A DNA stretch of 64,000 nt from Streptomyces maremycinicus (GTDB lineage Bacteria; Actinomycetota; Actinomycetes; Streptomycetales; Streptomycetaceae). The notes under the pieces were generated by a model, which was not told where the DNA came from, searched no databases, and saw nothing but the letters and a program-made list of their open reading frames with translations. The position numbers were made by a program, and so were the translations under genes. Where the stretch lies: contig NZ_BBYG01000014.1 of NCBI RefSeq assembly GCF_001184025.1, forward strand, positions 496,001 to 560,000, read 5' to 3'. Positions 24,167 to 32,367 of the stretch are shown in pieces. Numbering within the stretch: position 1 is the stretch's first letter; every line of letters starts with the position of its first letter.

Positions 24167-24939
24167 CCGGTGTAGACGTACGGCGTCGTCGTGCTCAGGG
24201 GTGCGAAGCCCAGGCGTTCGAGGATGGGGCGGCTCTGGTCGGAGGCGTCGACCTGGAGGTAGCGGTAGCCGCGGTCCGCGGCGATGCGGGCGCGGTGGGC
24301 GATCAGGGCGCGGTAGACACCTCGGCCGCGCCAGCCCTCGACGGTGCCGCCACCCCACAGGCCCGCGAACCGCGCCCCCGGTATCAGCTCCATCCGCGCC
24401 GAGCTCACCGGCACGTCCCCGGCCATCGCCAGGACGGCCACGATCGCGTCGGGGTCGGCGGCGAGCCTGGCGAGCAGGAGGTCCCGCAGCCAGGAGCCGT
24501 CGTGGCCGAAGGCCTTCTCGTTCGCCTCGACCATGAGCTCGACACCCGCCCGGTCCGTGACGGGGACGATGCGGACGCCCTCGGGCGGTTCGGCGTCCAC
24601 CAGCTGGTCGGAGGTCTCACCGATCATCAGGGTCTCCTCCGGCTCGGCGGTGAAACCGGCCGCGGTGAGACGTTCCCCGAGGTCCGCCGGACGGTCGTGC
24701 CCGTGCAGCTTCCACTCGAACTCGTGGCCGAGCCCGGTGAAGTAGGCGACCTGCTCCGCGATCACCGCGTCGGCGTCGGCGGAGTCCAGGTCCGACCAGA
24801 GCACGCCGCTCCAGCCGCCCTCCCCACCGACATGGCGGACCACGCCCCCGGCCCGTTCGACGCGTGCGTCGGAGCTCTCGGGGCGCGCGCCTTCGCGCAT
24901 GTCCCGGTCGTACAGGGCGAGTACCGCGGCGTGATCCAT
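24163..24939 (-). CDS. GNAT acetyltransferase
   Basis: This 258-residue protein has an N-terminal extension (about 1-115: DHAAVLALYDRDMREGAR, then WSDLDSADADAVIAEQVAYF) followed by a GNAT domain. The domain carries the acetyl-CoA loop EGWRGRGVYRALIAHRARIA and ends YLQVDASDQSRPILERLGFAPLSTTTPYVY. This two-part arrangement is common in Streptomyces proteins annotated only as acetyltransferases. The stop codon is embedded in a perfect palindrome. It lies 40 nt from the MerR gene in the same orientation, so the two may share a transcript. Confidence 0.88.
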   Translation of the reverse strand: MDHAAVLALYDRDMREGARPESSDARVERAGGVVRHVGGEGGWSGVLWSDLDSADADAVIAEQVAYFTGLGHEFEWKLHGHDRPADLGERLTAAGFTAEPEETLMIGETSDQLVDAEPPEGVRIVPVTDRAGVELMVEANEKAFGHDGSWLRDLLLARLAADPDAIVAVLAMAGDVPVSSARMELIPGARFAGLWGGGTVEGWRGRGVYRALIAHRARIAADRGYRYLQVDASDQSRPILERLGFAPLSTTTPYVYTG

Positions 24940-24979
24940 GCCCCCACTTCAACACCCGCGCCCGGCCAGGACAACGCAA

Positions 24980-25378
24980 TTACCCGGGGCGGGACGCGCG
25001 CGGCGCCGCCCCGCCGCCGGGACGCACCGCCGCCAGGTACGCGCTCAGCCGGTCGCGGTTGCGGGCCAGGCAGTCGATGCGGGCCTGGATGCGGTCGATG
25101 TGCCCCTCGAGGAGCGCGGCGGTCTCCGGGGTGAGGTGCTCGGCGGGCAGGACGATCTCGTCGGGACCGGAGAGGTACGGCAGGATGGCGCGGATCATCT
25201 CGGTGGTGAGGCCGGAGTCGAGCAGCCCGCGGATCTGCTGGACGTCCCGGACGGCCGCCTCCCCGTAGGAGCGGTAGCCGTTCTCACCGCGGTCGGGGTG
25301 GAGCAGGTCCTGCTCCTCGTAGTAGCGCAGCAGCCGGGTGGGGACCCCGGTCCGGGCGGACAGGTCACCGATCTTCAT
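24980..25378 (-). CDS. MerR-family transcriptional regulator
   Basis: This 132-residue MerR protein has a winged helix MKIGDLSARTGVPTRLLRYYEEQDLLHPDRGENGYRSYG (1-39), a coil region ALLEGHIDRIQARIDCLARN and a short C-terminus without a clear effector domain or metal-binding Cys. Three in-frame starts exist (25378, 25396 and GTG 25405) because the beginning of the gene is duplicated. The ATG at 25378 gives the canonical family N-terminus. It is divergent from an MFS exporter, the usual target of such a regulator. Confidence 0.88.
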   Translation of the reverse strand: MKIGDLSARTGVPTRLLRYYEEQDLLHPDRGENGYRSYGEAAVRDVQQIRGLLDSGLTTEMIRAILPYLSGPDEIVLPAEHLTPETAALLEGHIDRIQARIDCLARNRDRLSAYLAAVRPGGGAAPRASRPG

Positions 25379-25417
25379 GCGGTCACCGATCTTCATGCGG
25401 GTCACCGATCTTCATGC
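25363..25417 (-). repeat. Three tandem copies of the MerR start region
   Basis: GGTCACCGATCTTCATGC occurs at 25363-25380, 25381-25398 and 25400-25417. On the minus strand each copy carries ATGAAGATCGGTGACC, i.e. the MerR start codon and four further codons. The first two copies encountered by a ribosome differ in period (19 then 18 bp), so the outermost ATG (25415) is out of frame and reads a 10-codon peptide that ends at 25383. Confidence 0.9.
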
Positions 25418-25531
25418 GGCGCTGCCCTCGTCGCCGCCCTTCGGTGAAGGCGGACGGCGCCAGGGGCGGGCGGCGCCCGTGGTCGCCCCTGGCCGTGTCG
25501 CCGCGCGAGGGCGCCCAGGGTCACGCTTGCC

Positions 25532-25547
25532 TTCACACTGATGTGAA
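25532..25547. promoter_or_regulatory. Candidate MerR operator before the MFS gene
   Basis: The inverted repeat TTCACA-CTGA-TGTGAA lies between the MerR and MFS genes, 18-33 bp before the ATG at 25565. Perfect 6-bp arms around a short centre suit a MerR site inside a promoter spacer. Confidence 0.5.
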
Positions 25548-25564
25548 TGTTCGACCATGGTCGC

Positions 25565-26797
25565 ATGTCCACCACCTCCATGGTCAAGGGCGCCGCCGTG
25601 CCCGCCGCCCTGCCCTGGCCGGGGCTGCTCGCCCTGTCCACGGCCGCCTTCACCGCCGTGGTCACCGAGTTGCTGCCCGCCGGGCTGCTGCCGCGCATCG
25701 CACCCGACCTCGGTGTCCCGCAGGCCCGGGTGGGGTTCCTGGTCACCGGGTACGCGGTGGCGTCGTTCGTGGCGGCGATCCCGGTGACCGCGCTGCTGCG
25801 CGGCCTGCCGCGCCGCCCGGTCCTCGTCGGCACCCTGCTCGGCTTCGCGCTGAGCAACGCGGTGGTCGCGCTGTCGTCGTCGTACGGCCTCACCTTCGCC
25901 GCCCGCCTGGTCGCGGGGGTCATGGGCGGCACGCTGTGGGCGATGCTCGCCGGGTACGCGGCGCGGATGGTGCCGGCCGAGCGGCGCGGCCGGGCGATCG
26001 CGGTCGTGCTCGCCGGCATCACGCTGGCGCTGTCGCTGGGCGTGCCCGCGGGGACGGCGCTGGCCGAGGTGGTGGGCTGGCGCGCGGCGTTCGGGCTGCT
26101 GTCCGGGCTCGCGGTGCTGCTCGTGGGCTGGGTGCGGTGGCGGGTCCCGTCCTTCCCGGGCGAGGCACGGGCCGAGCGGGTGGCGCTGGGCCGCGTCGCA
26201 CTGTTGCCGGGGCTCCCGGTGATCCTTTCCGTCACCCTGTTCCTGCTGCTGGGCCATCAGGTGCTGTACACGTACATCGCGCCCTTCACCGAGCACGCGG
26301 GGTTCGGCCGTACGGACGTGGTGCTGCTGGTGTTCGGGGCCTCGACGGTCGCCGGGATCTGGGCCACCGGGCTGCTGGTGGACCGGCGTCCCCGAGCCAC
26401 CCTGCTCGGCGCGCTCACCCTCTGCGCGGCGGTCATGCTGGTCCTGGGCCGGTACGCCGGCGCGCCCGTCGTGCTGCTGGTCTCCGTCGCCCTGTGGGGA
26501 ATGGCCTTCGGCGGGGCGCCGACCCTCATCCAGACGGCTCTGGTGGACGCCTCGGGACCCGCCGCCTCGGACGTGGCGACCTCGCTCCAGACCACGGTGT
26601 ACAACGCGGGCATCGCGGGCGGTTCGCTGACCGGAGGGGTGATGCTGGAGTCGCTGGGCGCGGGAGCACTGCCCTGGACGGCTCTGCCGCTGATCGCACT
26701 GGCCCTCACGGCGGTCGCGCTGGGCCGTCGGCACGCGTTCCCGGTCGTGCGGAGCCGCGACCCGGCTGGGCCCGGTCTGGCCGCGAGGCCGGGCTGA
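25565..26797 (+). CDS. MFS efflux transporter (DHA1, chloramphenicol/arabinose-export type)
   Basis: From ATG 25565 this is a 410-residue protein with about twelve membrane spans. The first span is LPWPGLLALSTAAFTAVVTELLPAGLL, and the motif-A-like loop is LLRGLPRRPVLVGTLLGFALSN. The motif-C-like ITLALSLGVPAGTALAEVVGWRAAF identifies an antiporter of the drug:H+ DHA1 class. An in-frame ATG at 25547 would overlap the palindromic operator, so the downstream start is preferred, though neither has a strong ribosome site. It is divergent from a MerR regulator, suggesting drug-induced export; the compound is unknown. Confidence 0.85.
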   Translation: MSTTSMVKGAAVPAALPWPGLLALSTAAFTAVVTELLPAGLLPRIAPDLGVPQARVGFLVTGYAVASFVAAIPVTALLRGLPRRPVLVGTLLGFALSNAVVALSSSYGLTFAARLVAGVMGGTLWAMLAGYAARMVPAERRGRAIAVVLAGITLALSLGVPAGTALAEVVGWRAAFGLLSGLAVLLVGWVRWRVPSFPGEARAERVALGRVALLPGLPVILSVTLFLLLGHQVLYTYIAPFTEHAGFGRTDVVLLVFGASTVAGIWATGLLVDRRPRATLLGALTLCAAVMLVLGRYAGAPVVLLVSVALWGMAFGGAPTLIQTALVDASGPAASDVATSLQTTVYNAGIAGGSLTGGVMLESLGAGALPWTALPLIALALTAVALGRRHAFPVVRSRDPAGPGLAARPG

Positions 26798-26880
26798 ACC
26801 GCCGGACCCGTCCACGAGCTGCCCGAAGAGGTACGCGCCCCGCACCACCGGTTCCACACCACCTGAACGGCAGGCCCCGG

Positions 26881-27263
26881 CCCCCGGCCGACGCGCGGAA
26901 CACCCCGTCGCGGAGACGAGGGCGGCCCCGCATGCGTCCGGGCCAGGTAGGCAGCTCCAGACCACCCCCGGCCGACGCGGAACACCCCGTCACGGAGACC
27001 AGGGCGGCCCCAGCAGGTCCGAGGCCCGGGCGCGAACCGCCGTGCCCCCGCCCTGCGCGGAACCCCCAGCCGCCGTGCCCCCGCCCTGCGCGGAACCCCC
27101 AGCCGCGGAGCCCCCGTCCGGCGCGGAACCCCAGGCGGCACAGGCCCTCGGGCGGCAGTCGCCAAGCCCCCGCCCCGCGCGGAACCCCCAGCCGCCAAGC
27201 CCCCGCCCCGCGCGGAACCCCCAGCCGCCGAGCCCCCGCCCCGCGCGGAACCCCCACGCGCCA
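26881..27263. repeat. 33-bp tandem repeats and a diverged duplicate block
   Basis: GCGCGGAACCCC recurs at 27055, 27088, 27121, 27177, 27210 and 27243. All steps are 33 bp except one of 56. Upstream, a block of about 45 bp (ACACCCCGTC.CGGAGAC) occurs at 26881-26929 and 26965-27010. The unit is a multiple of three, so frames stay open on both strands with 11-residue repeats (e.g. LGVPRRAGARR). There is no start signal, and I regard it as a non-coding minisatellite between the MFS gene and the chaplin. Nothing else is seen in 26798-27343. Confidence 0.8.
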
Positions 27264-27343
27264 CAGGCCCCCGTCCGCCTGTGCGGTGCCGTCGGGGGCC
27301 TGTACGCGGTGGGCTGCCGGCGGGGCCGATGCCCGGACGGGCT

Positions 27344-28045
27344 CTAGCGCTCCGGGTGCGGGCGGAAGCGTCGCTGGAGGGCGATGCCGCCGAGCAGCAG
27401 GGCCGCGCTGCCCGCGAGGGCGGGCAGGGTGGCGTCGGCTCCCGTGTGGGCGAGCGAGGACACGGCCTCGGGCACGCCGCTCTGGGGTGCGAGGGCCGGC
27501 GTCTCCGGGTCGGCCCGGGGGCCCGGGTGCTGGGGCTGCGAGGGCGGGTTGTGCCGGACCGGCGGCCGCGGCGCCGGCTCGCCGGGCGGCGCGGGCTCCT
27601 CACCGGAGACGTTGACGGACTCGTTGCCGAACGCCGGGTTCGCGATGCCGACCACGTTCACGCTGTTGCCGCTGACGTTCACCGGGAGGTGGACCGGCAA
27701 CTGGAGGCCGTTGCCGGAGACGACACCCGGCGAGTCCTGGGTGGCGCCGTGCGCGGTGGCGCCTCCGTCGGACGACGCGCCGTGCGGTCCGGGGGCGGCC
27801 GCCTCGCCCTTGTTGGCGCAGGTGTTGCCGGCCGCCGGGTTCAGCACGCCCACCACGTCCACCGTGTTCCCGCACAGGTTCACCGGGAGGTGCACCGGCA
27901 GCTGGACGCCGTTACCGGAGATCAGTCCGGGCGAGCCTGCCGCGGAGCCGTCCGCCGCCGAGTCGGCGTGTGCGGGCAGTGTCACAGCCATCGCGCCGGA
28001 CACCGCGGCGACGGCCATCACACCGGTTCGGGTAACCCGTCTCAT
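27344..28045 (-). CDS. Long chaplin with two chaplin domains and a sortase signal
   Basis: This 233-residue secreted, wall-anchored protein begins with the signal MRRVTRTGVMAVAAVSGAMAVTLPAHA. Two chaplin domains follow: the first ('GLISGNGVQLPVHLPVNLCGNTVDVVG..NTCAN') has the Cys pair, and the second ('VVSGNGLQLPVHLPVNVSGNSVNVVG') lacks it. A Pro-rich spacer leads to LAHTG, a class-E sortase LAxTG motif, a hydrophobic span and basic RRFRPHPER. Long chaplins anchor short ones to make aerial hyphae hydrophobic. The ATG at 28045 has AGGCAGGG upstream. The arrangement matches ChpA-C; which one cannot be decided. Confidence 0.93.
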   Translation of the reverse strand: MRRVTRTGVMAVAAVSGAMAVTLPAHADSAADGSAAGSPGLISGNGVQLPVHLPVNLCGNTVDVVGVLNPAAGNTCANKGEAAAPGPHGASSDGGATAHGATQDSPGVVSGNGLQLPVHLPVNVSGNSVNVVGIANPAFGNESVNVSGEEPAPPGEPAPRPPVRHNPPSQPQHPGPRADPETPALAPQSGVPEAVSSLAHTGADATLPALAGSAALLLGGIALQRRFRPHPER

Positions 28046-28347
28046 GGGTCCCTGCCTTCCAGACATGAATCGCGGGCACTCGCCCGCACCCGGTAGAACG
28101 CCGGCGCATCATCCGGGTTATGCCTGAACACCTTTTCACCCTGTCGGCCCCCCTGCCCGATCCCCTTTCGACCCCCTCGTCGAACTGGTGTCGGCCCCGC
28201 CGTACGGACCCGGCGTGGCACACCTGGCGCGGCCGCTGAAGTGGCCCGGGGCGGGCCCCGCCCGCCCGGAGGCGGGTCGCCGGAAGGCCGCTTATCGTGA
28301 GCGAGGGCGCCGTTCCCGGACCGCTGCGGGCGTCCCTGGAGGCACTG

Positions 28348-29967
28348 ATGCTGGCCAAGCTGCCGACGCGGCCCGGACTGCGGCGCTGCGCGCTCGCCGC
28401 CACCGCCGCACTGACCCTGCTGGGCGCCGGCCTGCCGACGGCGACCGCGCACCGCGACGGCGGCGGGGACGACCGTTCCGGCCTCACCCGGTTCTACGGC
28501 CAGAAGGTCACGTGGTCGGCGTGCGAGGGCGACGGTATGCCCGACGACCTCCAGTGCGCCGACCTGATCGTCCCCCTCGACTACGACCGCCCCCGGTCCG
28601 GCACCCTCCACCTCGCGCTCGCCCGCTACCGGGCGACCGGCGACAAGCGCGGCTCGGTGGTGCTCAACTTCGGTGGCCCCGGTGGCCCCGGCGTCCCTGA
28701 ACTCGCTTACAGCGGCGAGGAGTTCATGGGTCTCACGGACGGCTACGACGTGGTCACCCTCGATCCCCGGGGAGTCGGCCGCTCCTCCCCCGTCAGCTGC
28801 GGGGACGGTGTCGACAGCGGGCTGGCCTCCCTGGACGACGAGTCGGCCGTCACCGATCCCCAGGCGCTCCTCGACCGGCTGAAGCGGGTCGCCACCGACT
28901 GCGCCGAGCACTCCGGACCGGTGCTGCCGCACATAGGCACCGTCGAGGCGGCACAGGACCTGGACGTGCTGCGCGCGGCGCTCGACGACAAGAAGCTCAA
29001 CTACCTGGGCTTCTCGTACGGCACCCGGCTCGGCGCGGTCTACGCGGCCAGGTTCCCCGACAAGGTGGGCCGACTCGTCCTCGACGGCGTCGACACCCTG
29101 ACCGAACCGCTCACCGAGCAGGGCGTCGCGGGCGCCCGGGGACAGCAGGTGGCGCTGGACGACTTCGTCGGCTGGTGCACGAAGGACATCGCCTGCCCGT
29201 TCGGGCGGGACCCGCGGGTGGCCCGCGAGGAGGTCGTCCGGCTCGTGCGCTCGCTGGACGAGGACCCGGTGCCGACCGACTTCGGCGAGGACTTCTCCGG
29301 CCAGGACCTCGTGGGCGCGCTCGGGCAGGGGCTGTACAGCAAGGAGCTGTGGCCGCTGCTGGAACGGGCGCTGGCGCAGCTCATCGAGAACGGCGACGCC
29401 AGCGGCGTGCTGAGCTTCGCGACCGGCGGCCTCGCCCTTCCGCTGCCGTTCCCGCTGCGGGCCGCGGGGGGCGGCGAGCCCTCCCCCGGGGCGCTCGTCG
29501 ACGAGGAGGACATCCCCCTCGACAACCTGCCAGCGGCGCTGATGGCGATCAACTGCGCGGACGATCCCGACCGGCCCCCGGCCGCGCGGATCACCGCGGA
29601 CCTCCAGCGGCTGCGGGCCGCGTACGACAAGGCCTCGCCGGTCTTCGGGCAGTACCGTCTCAACGAGGTGCTGATGTGCTACGGCCGCCCCAAGGGCACC
29701 GACTTCATCCGCGACGAGGTGAAGGACCTGGGCACCCCGAAGATGCTGCTGGTCGGCACGCGCGGCGACCCGGCGACGCCGTACCGGTGGACCGTGGAGA
29801 CGGCGAAGCGTCTCGGTCCGGCGGCCGTGGTGCTCGACAACAAGGGCGACGGCCACACCGGATACGGCTCGTCCAAGTGCGTGCACCGCAAGGTCGACGA
29901 CTTCCTGCTGTACGGCTCGCTCCCGCCCAGCGGCAGCTCCTGCGGGCCCGACGAGGACGACGGCTGA
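28348..29967 (+). CDS. Secreted alpha/beta-hydrolase peptidase (TAP/SlpD type)
   Basis: From ATG 28348, with GGAGG 5 nt upstream, this is a 539-residue secreted protein; a GTG at 28297 is a less likely alternative. The signal peptide is MLAKLPTRPGLRRCALAATAAL with cleavage near TATA-H. Then follow LNFGGPGGPG (oxyanion loop), the nucleophile elbow GFSYGTRLG, and the TAP C-terminal domain with GTRGDPATPYRWT (Asp) and GDGHTGYG (His). The family comprises tripeptidyl aminopeptidases and mycelium-associated proteases of Streptomyces. Its stop directly abuts the GTG of the next gene. The 302-bp gap to the chaplin holds a small hairpin at 28072-28087 in the chaplin leader and no gene. Confidence 0.9.
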   Translation: MLAKLPTRPGLRRCALAATAALTLLGAGLPTATAHRDGGGDDRSGLTRFYGQKVTWSACEGDGMPDDLQCADLIVPLDYDRPRSGTLHLALARYRATGDKRGSVVLNFGGPGGPGVPELAYSGEEFMGLTDGYDVVTLDPRGVGRSSPVSCGDGVDSGLASLDDESAVTDPQALLDRLKRVATDCAEHSGPVLPHIGTVEAAQDLDVLRAALDDKKLNYLGFSYGTRLGAVYAARFPDKVGRLVLDGVDTLTEPLTEQGVAGARGQQVALDDFVGWCTKDIACPFGRDPRVAREEVVRLVRSLDEDPVPTDFGEDFSGQDLVGALGQGLYSKELWPLLERALAQLIENGDASGVLSFATGGLALPLPFPLRAAGGGEPSPGALVDEEDIPLDNLPAALMAINCADDPDRPPAARITADLQRLRAAYDKASPVFGQYRLNEVLMCYGRPKGTDFIRDEVKDLGTPKMLLVGTRGDPATPYRWTVETAKRLGPAAVVLDNKGDGHTGYGSSKCVHRKVDDFLLYGSLPPSGSSCGPDEDDG

Positions 29968-31458
29968 GTGCGCCGCTACCTGCCGCTGCTGCTCGTCTGC
30001 CTCCTCGCGGCCGGGACGGCGGCCGCCGCGTCCGTCCGGTCCGCCTGGTGGTGGCTCGCGGCCGGACCGCTGCTGGCGTCCGCCGTGCTGGGCTGCCGGG
30101 ACCTGCTCCAGCGCGGCCGCCCCGTACTGCGCAACCACCCGCTGGTCGGGCGGCTGCGGTACCCGGCGGAGCGGGAAGGCGCGCGTCCCGGGGGCGGCAC
30201 GGCACGGGAGCCGTTCGACGGCGGCCGGGAGACGTACGAGTATCTGGTGCCCTCGCTCCGGCCGGTCGAGCCGGCCGGGGAGCCGCCGGTGGTGCGGGTG
30301 GGCGGGCCCACCTGCTCCCAGCCCTACGACATGGCGCTGCTGAACGTGTCCGCGATGAGCTTCGGGGCGCTGTCGTCGCGTGCGGTGCTCGCCCTCAACA
30401 GGGGTGCGGCGCTGGGGCGGTTCGCGCAGGACACCGGGGAGGGCGGACTGTCGGAGCACCATCTGCGCGGCGGCGGTGACCTGGTCTGGGAGATCGGGAC
30501 GGGCTATTTCGGCTGCCGGGGCGAGGACGGCGGATTCGACGCCCGGGAGTTCGCGGACAAGGCGGCGCTGCCCGAGGTGAAGTGCGTGTCGTTGAAGCTG
30601 TCCCAGGGGGCGGCGCCGGGCAGCGGGGCGGTGCTGCCCGGGGTGAAGGTGAGCGCCGAGATCGCGCGGGAGCGGAAGGTCGCGGTGGGCGAGACGGTGG
30701 TGTCGCCGGCCCTGCACCGGATGTTCTCGACGCCGCGTGAACTGGTGTTGTTCGTGGCCCGGCTGCGCGAACTGGCGGGCGGCAAACCGACCGGGTTCAA
30801 GCTGTGCGTGGGTTCACGACAGGAGTTCCTCGCGGTGTGCGCGGCGATGGTGGCGGAGGGGGTGACGCCCGACTTCGTGGTGGTGGACGGATCGGAGGGC
30901 GGCACCGGCGCCGGGCCCGCGGCGTCGGCCGGGCGCCTCGGCATGCCCCTCACCGAGGGTCTGATCACCGTGCACAACGCCCTGGTCGGGGTCGGGCTCC
31001 GGGACCGGGTCCGGATCGGGGCGAGCGGTGGGGTGGCCACCGGCCGGGACATCGTCACCCGGCTCGCGCAGGGCGCCGACTACACCAACGCGGCCCGGGC
31101 GATGATGCGTGCCGTCGGCTGCGTCGGCGCCCTGCGGTGCCACACCGGGGCCTGTCCGGCCGGCGTCGCGACCCAGGATCCGCTGCGGGCTCGCGCCCTG
31201 CACGTGGCCGACAGCGCCCGGCGGGTGCTGCGCTACCAGCGGGAGACGGTTCGCGACGCCGTCGCGATCATGGCGGCGATGGGTGTCCGCGAGCCGGCCG
31301 GACTCACCCCCGGTCTGCTGGTCCGGCGGACGCGGTCCGGCGCGGTCCGCTCGTACGCGGAGCTGTACGAGTGGCTGGCGCCGGGAGAACTGCTCGCCGG
31401 ACCCCCGCAGTCCTGGCAGGCGGACTGGAAGGCCGCGGACCCCGACAGCTTCGGCTGA
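29968..31458 (+). CDS. FMN-binding glutamate-synthase-like protein
   Basis: This 496-residue protein starts with two hydrophobic segments (LPLLLVCLLAAGTAAAA, WWWLAAGPLLASAVLG), then a glutamate-synthase-type FMN/TIM-barrel domain. It shows MSFGALSSRAVLALNRGA, DTGEGGLSEHH, ISAEIA-like VKVSAEIARER, VDGSEGGTGAGP and the Fe-S-type Cys cluster CVGALRCHTGACPAGVATQDP. It lacks the glutaminase domain, so it is not a full GltB. Membrane-anchored stand-alone versions are common in bacteria and uncharacterised. The GTG at 29968 follows the peptidase stop with no gap, indicating cotranscription. The stretch 31459-31483 is a short convergent gap. Confidence 0.88.
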   Translation: MRRYLPLLLVCLLAAGTAAAASVRSAWWWLAAGPLLASAVLGCRDLLQRGRPVLRNHPLVGRLRYPAEREGARPGGGTAREPFDGGRETYEYLVPSLRPVEPAGEPPVVRVGGPTCSQPYDMALLNVSAMSFGALSSRAVLALNRGAALGRFAQDTGEGGLSEHHLRGGGDLVWEIGTGYFGCRGEDGGFDAREFADKAALPEVKCVSLKLSQGAAPGSGAVLPGVKVSAEIARERKVAVGETVVSPALHRMFSTPRELVLFVARLRELAGGKPTGFKLCVGSRQEFLAVCAAMVAEGVTPDFVVVDGSEGGTGAGPAASAGRLGMPLTEGLITVHNALVGVGLRDRVRIGASGGVATGRDIVTRLAQGADYTNAARAMMRAVGCVGALRCHTGACPAGVATQDPLRARALHVADSARRVLRYQRETVRDAVAIMAAMGVREPAGLTPGLLVRRTRSGAVRSYAELYEWLAPGELLAGPPQSWQADWKAADPDSFG

Positions 31459-31483
31459 GGGCCGGCCCGTCGGCGGACCCGGC

Positions 31484-32266
31484 CTACGACGGCTTGACGG
31501 TCACGAAGGCGTCGATCGCCGCCGTCAGCTCGGCCGGCTTCTCGACGGGGAGTTCATGGCCCGCGTCGAGGACGCGGACGGTGGCGTCAGGGTAGGCCTT
31601 GGCCATGCGCAGCATCTGCCCCACCGGGAGCTGGATGTCGTGGTAGCCGTGGATCATCAGGGTCGGGGCCTGGATCTCGCCGACCCGGTCCAGCACGTCG
31701 AAGGCCCGCATGGCGCCGTACAGCGTCATGACCACCTCGCGCGGGGTGTCCGCCGAGGACTTGATGTACGCGCGGATCTCGTCGCGGGGGTAGCCGGGGG
31801 CGAAGGCCCGCTGGATGTTGGCGGCGACGAACAGCTTGAAGGGGACGAGGGTGGAGGCGCCCATCAGCAGGCCCCTGCCCCGGCTGTAGGTCATCCGGCC
31901 GATGGAGTTCACCAGCACCATGCGTTCGACGCGGTCGGGGTGGGACAGGGCGACGGTCTGCGAGATCATCCCGCCCATCGAGTGGCCGACCAGCACGAAC
32001 CGCTCGATGTCCAGGTGGTCGAGCAGGGCGAGGAGGTCCTTCGCCAGCTCGGCAACCGTCTTCACGCCGGCGCCGCTGCTGTCGCCGTGCCCGCGCAGGT
32101 CGAGCCGGATCACCCGGCGCCGCTGGGCGAAGTGCGCCGTCTGGTGGTCCCAGCGGTGCCGGTTCGCCGTCCAGCCGTGCACGAACACCAGGGGCACCCC
32201 GTCGCCGTCGCGCGGGCCCTCGTCGTCGTACGTCAGTGCTGCGCCGTCGACTTCGAGCTGTGGCAT
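31484..32266 (-). CDS. Alpha/beta-fold hydrolase
   Basis: This 260-residue hydrolase has the oxyanion-region motif FVHGWTANRHRWDHQ, the nucleophile elbow VGHSMGG, an acid in MIHGYHDIQLP and the catalytic His in LDAGHELPVEKPAELTAAI. The cap region FAPGYPRDEIRAYIKSSADTP is typical of esterase or haloperoxidase-like members. The substrate is unknown. It follows arcA in the same orientation but is separated from it by 101 bp with a perfect 8-bp inverted repeat, so it may have its own promoter. Confidence 0.88.
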   Translation of the reverse strand: MPQLEVDGAALTYDDEGPRDGDGVPLVFVHGWTANRHRWDHQTAHFAQRRRVIRLDLRGHGDSSGAGVKTVAELAKDLLALLDHLDIERFVLVGHSMGGMISQTVALSHPDRVERMVLVNSIGRMTYSRGRGLLMGASTLVPFKLFVAANIQRAFAPGYPRDEIRAYIKSSADTPREVVMTLYGAMRAFDVLDRVGEIQAPTLMIHGYHDIQLPVGQMLRMAKAYPDATVRVLDAGHELPVEKPAELTAAIDAFVTVKPS

Positions 32267-32298
32267 GGGTGCCTCCTGCGGTGCGGTCCGGACCGGTC

Positions 32299-32325
32299 CC
32301 GGTTACTGACGCGTACGGTAACCGG
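32299..32325. promoter_or_regulatory. Palindrome between arcA and the hydrolase gene
   Basis: CCGGTTAC (32299-32306) is the exact reverse complement of GTAACCGG (32318-32325) across an 11-nt centre, 33-59 bp upstream of the hydrolase ATG. Its AT-containing arms look more like a repressor site than a terminator, but either role is possible. Confidence 0.45.
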
Positions 32326-32367
32326 CGCGGCGGGCCGCCGTCACCGTCGGACGCCTGCCGGATCCGC

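Noticed and set aside
27042..27347. Pro-rich repeat protein encoded by the 33-bp repeats
   Set aside because: The frame is open only because the repeat is a multiple of three. There is no ribosome site, start context or recognised family on either strand.
28042..30717. 891-codon minus-strand frame over the peptidase and FMN-protein genes
   Set aside because: Composition typical of antisense high-GC sequence and no start signal; both plus-strand genes are convincing.
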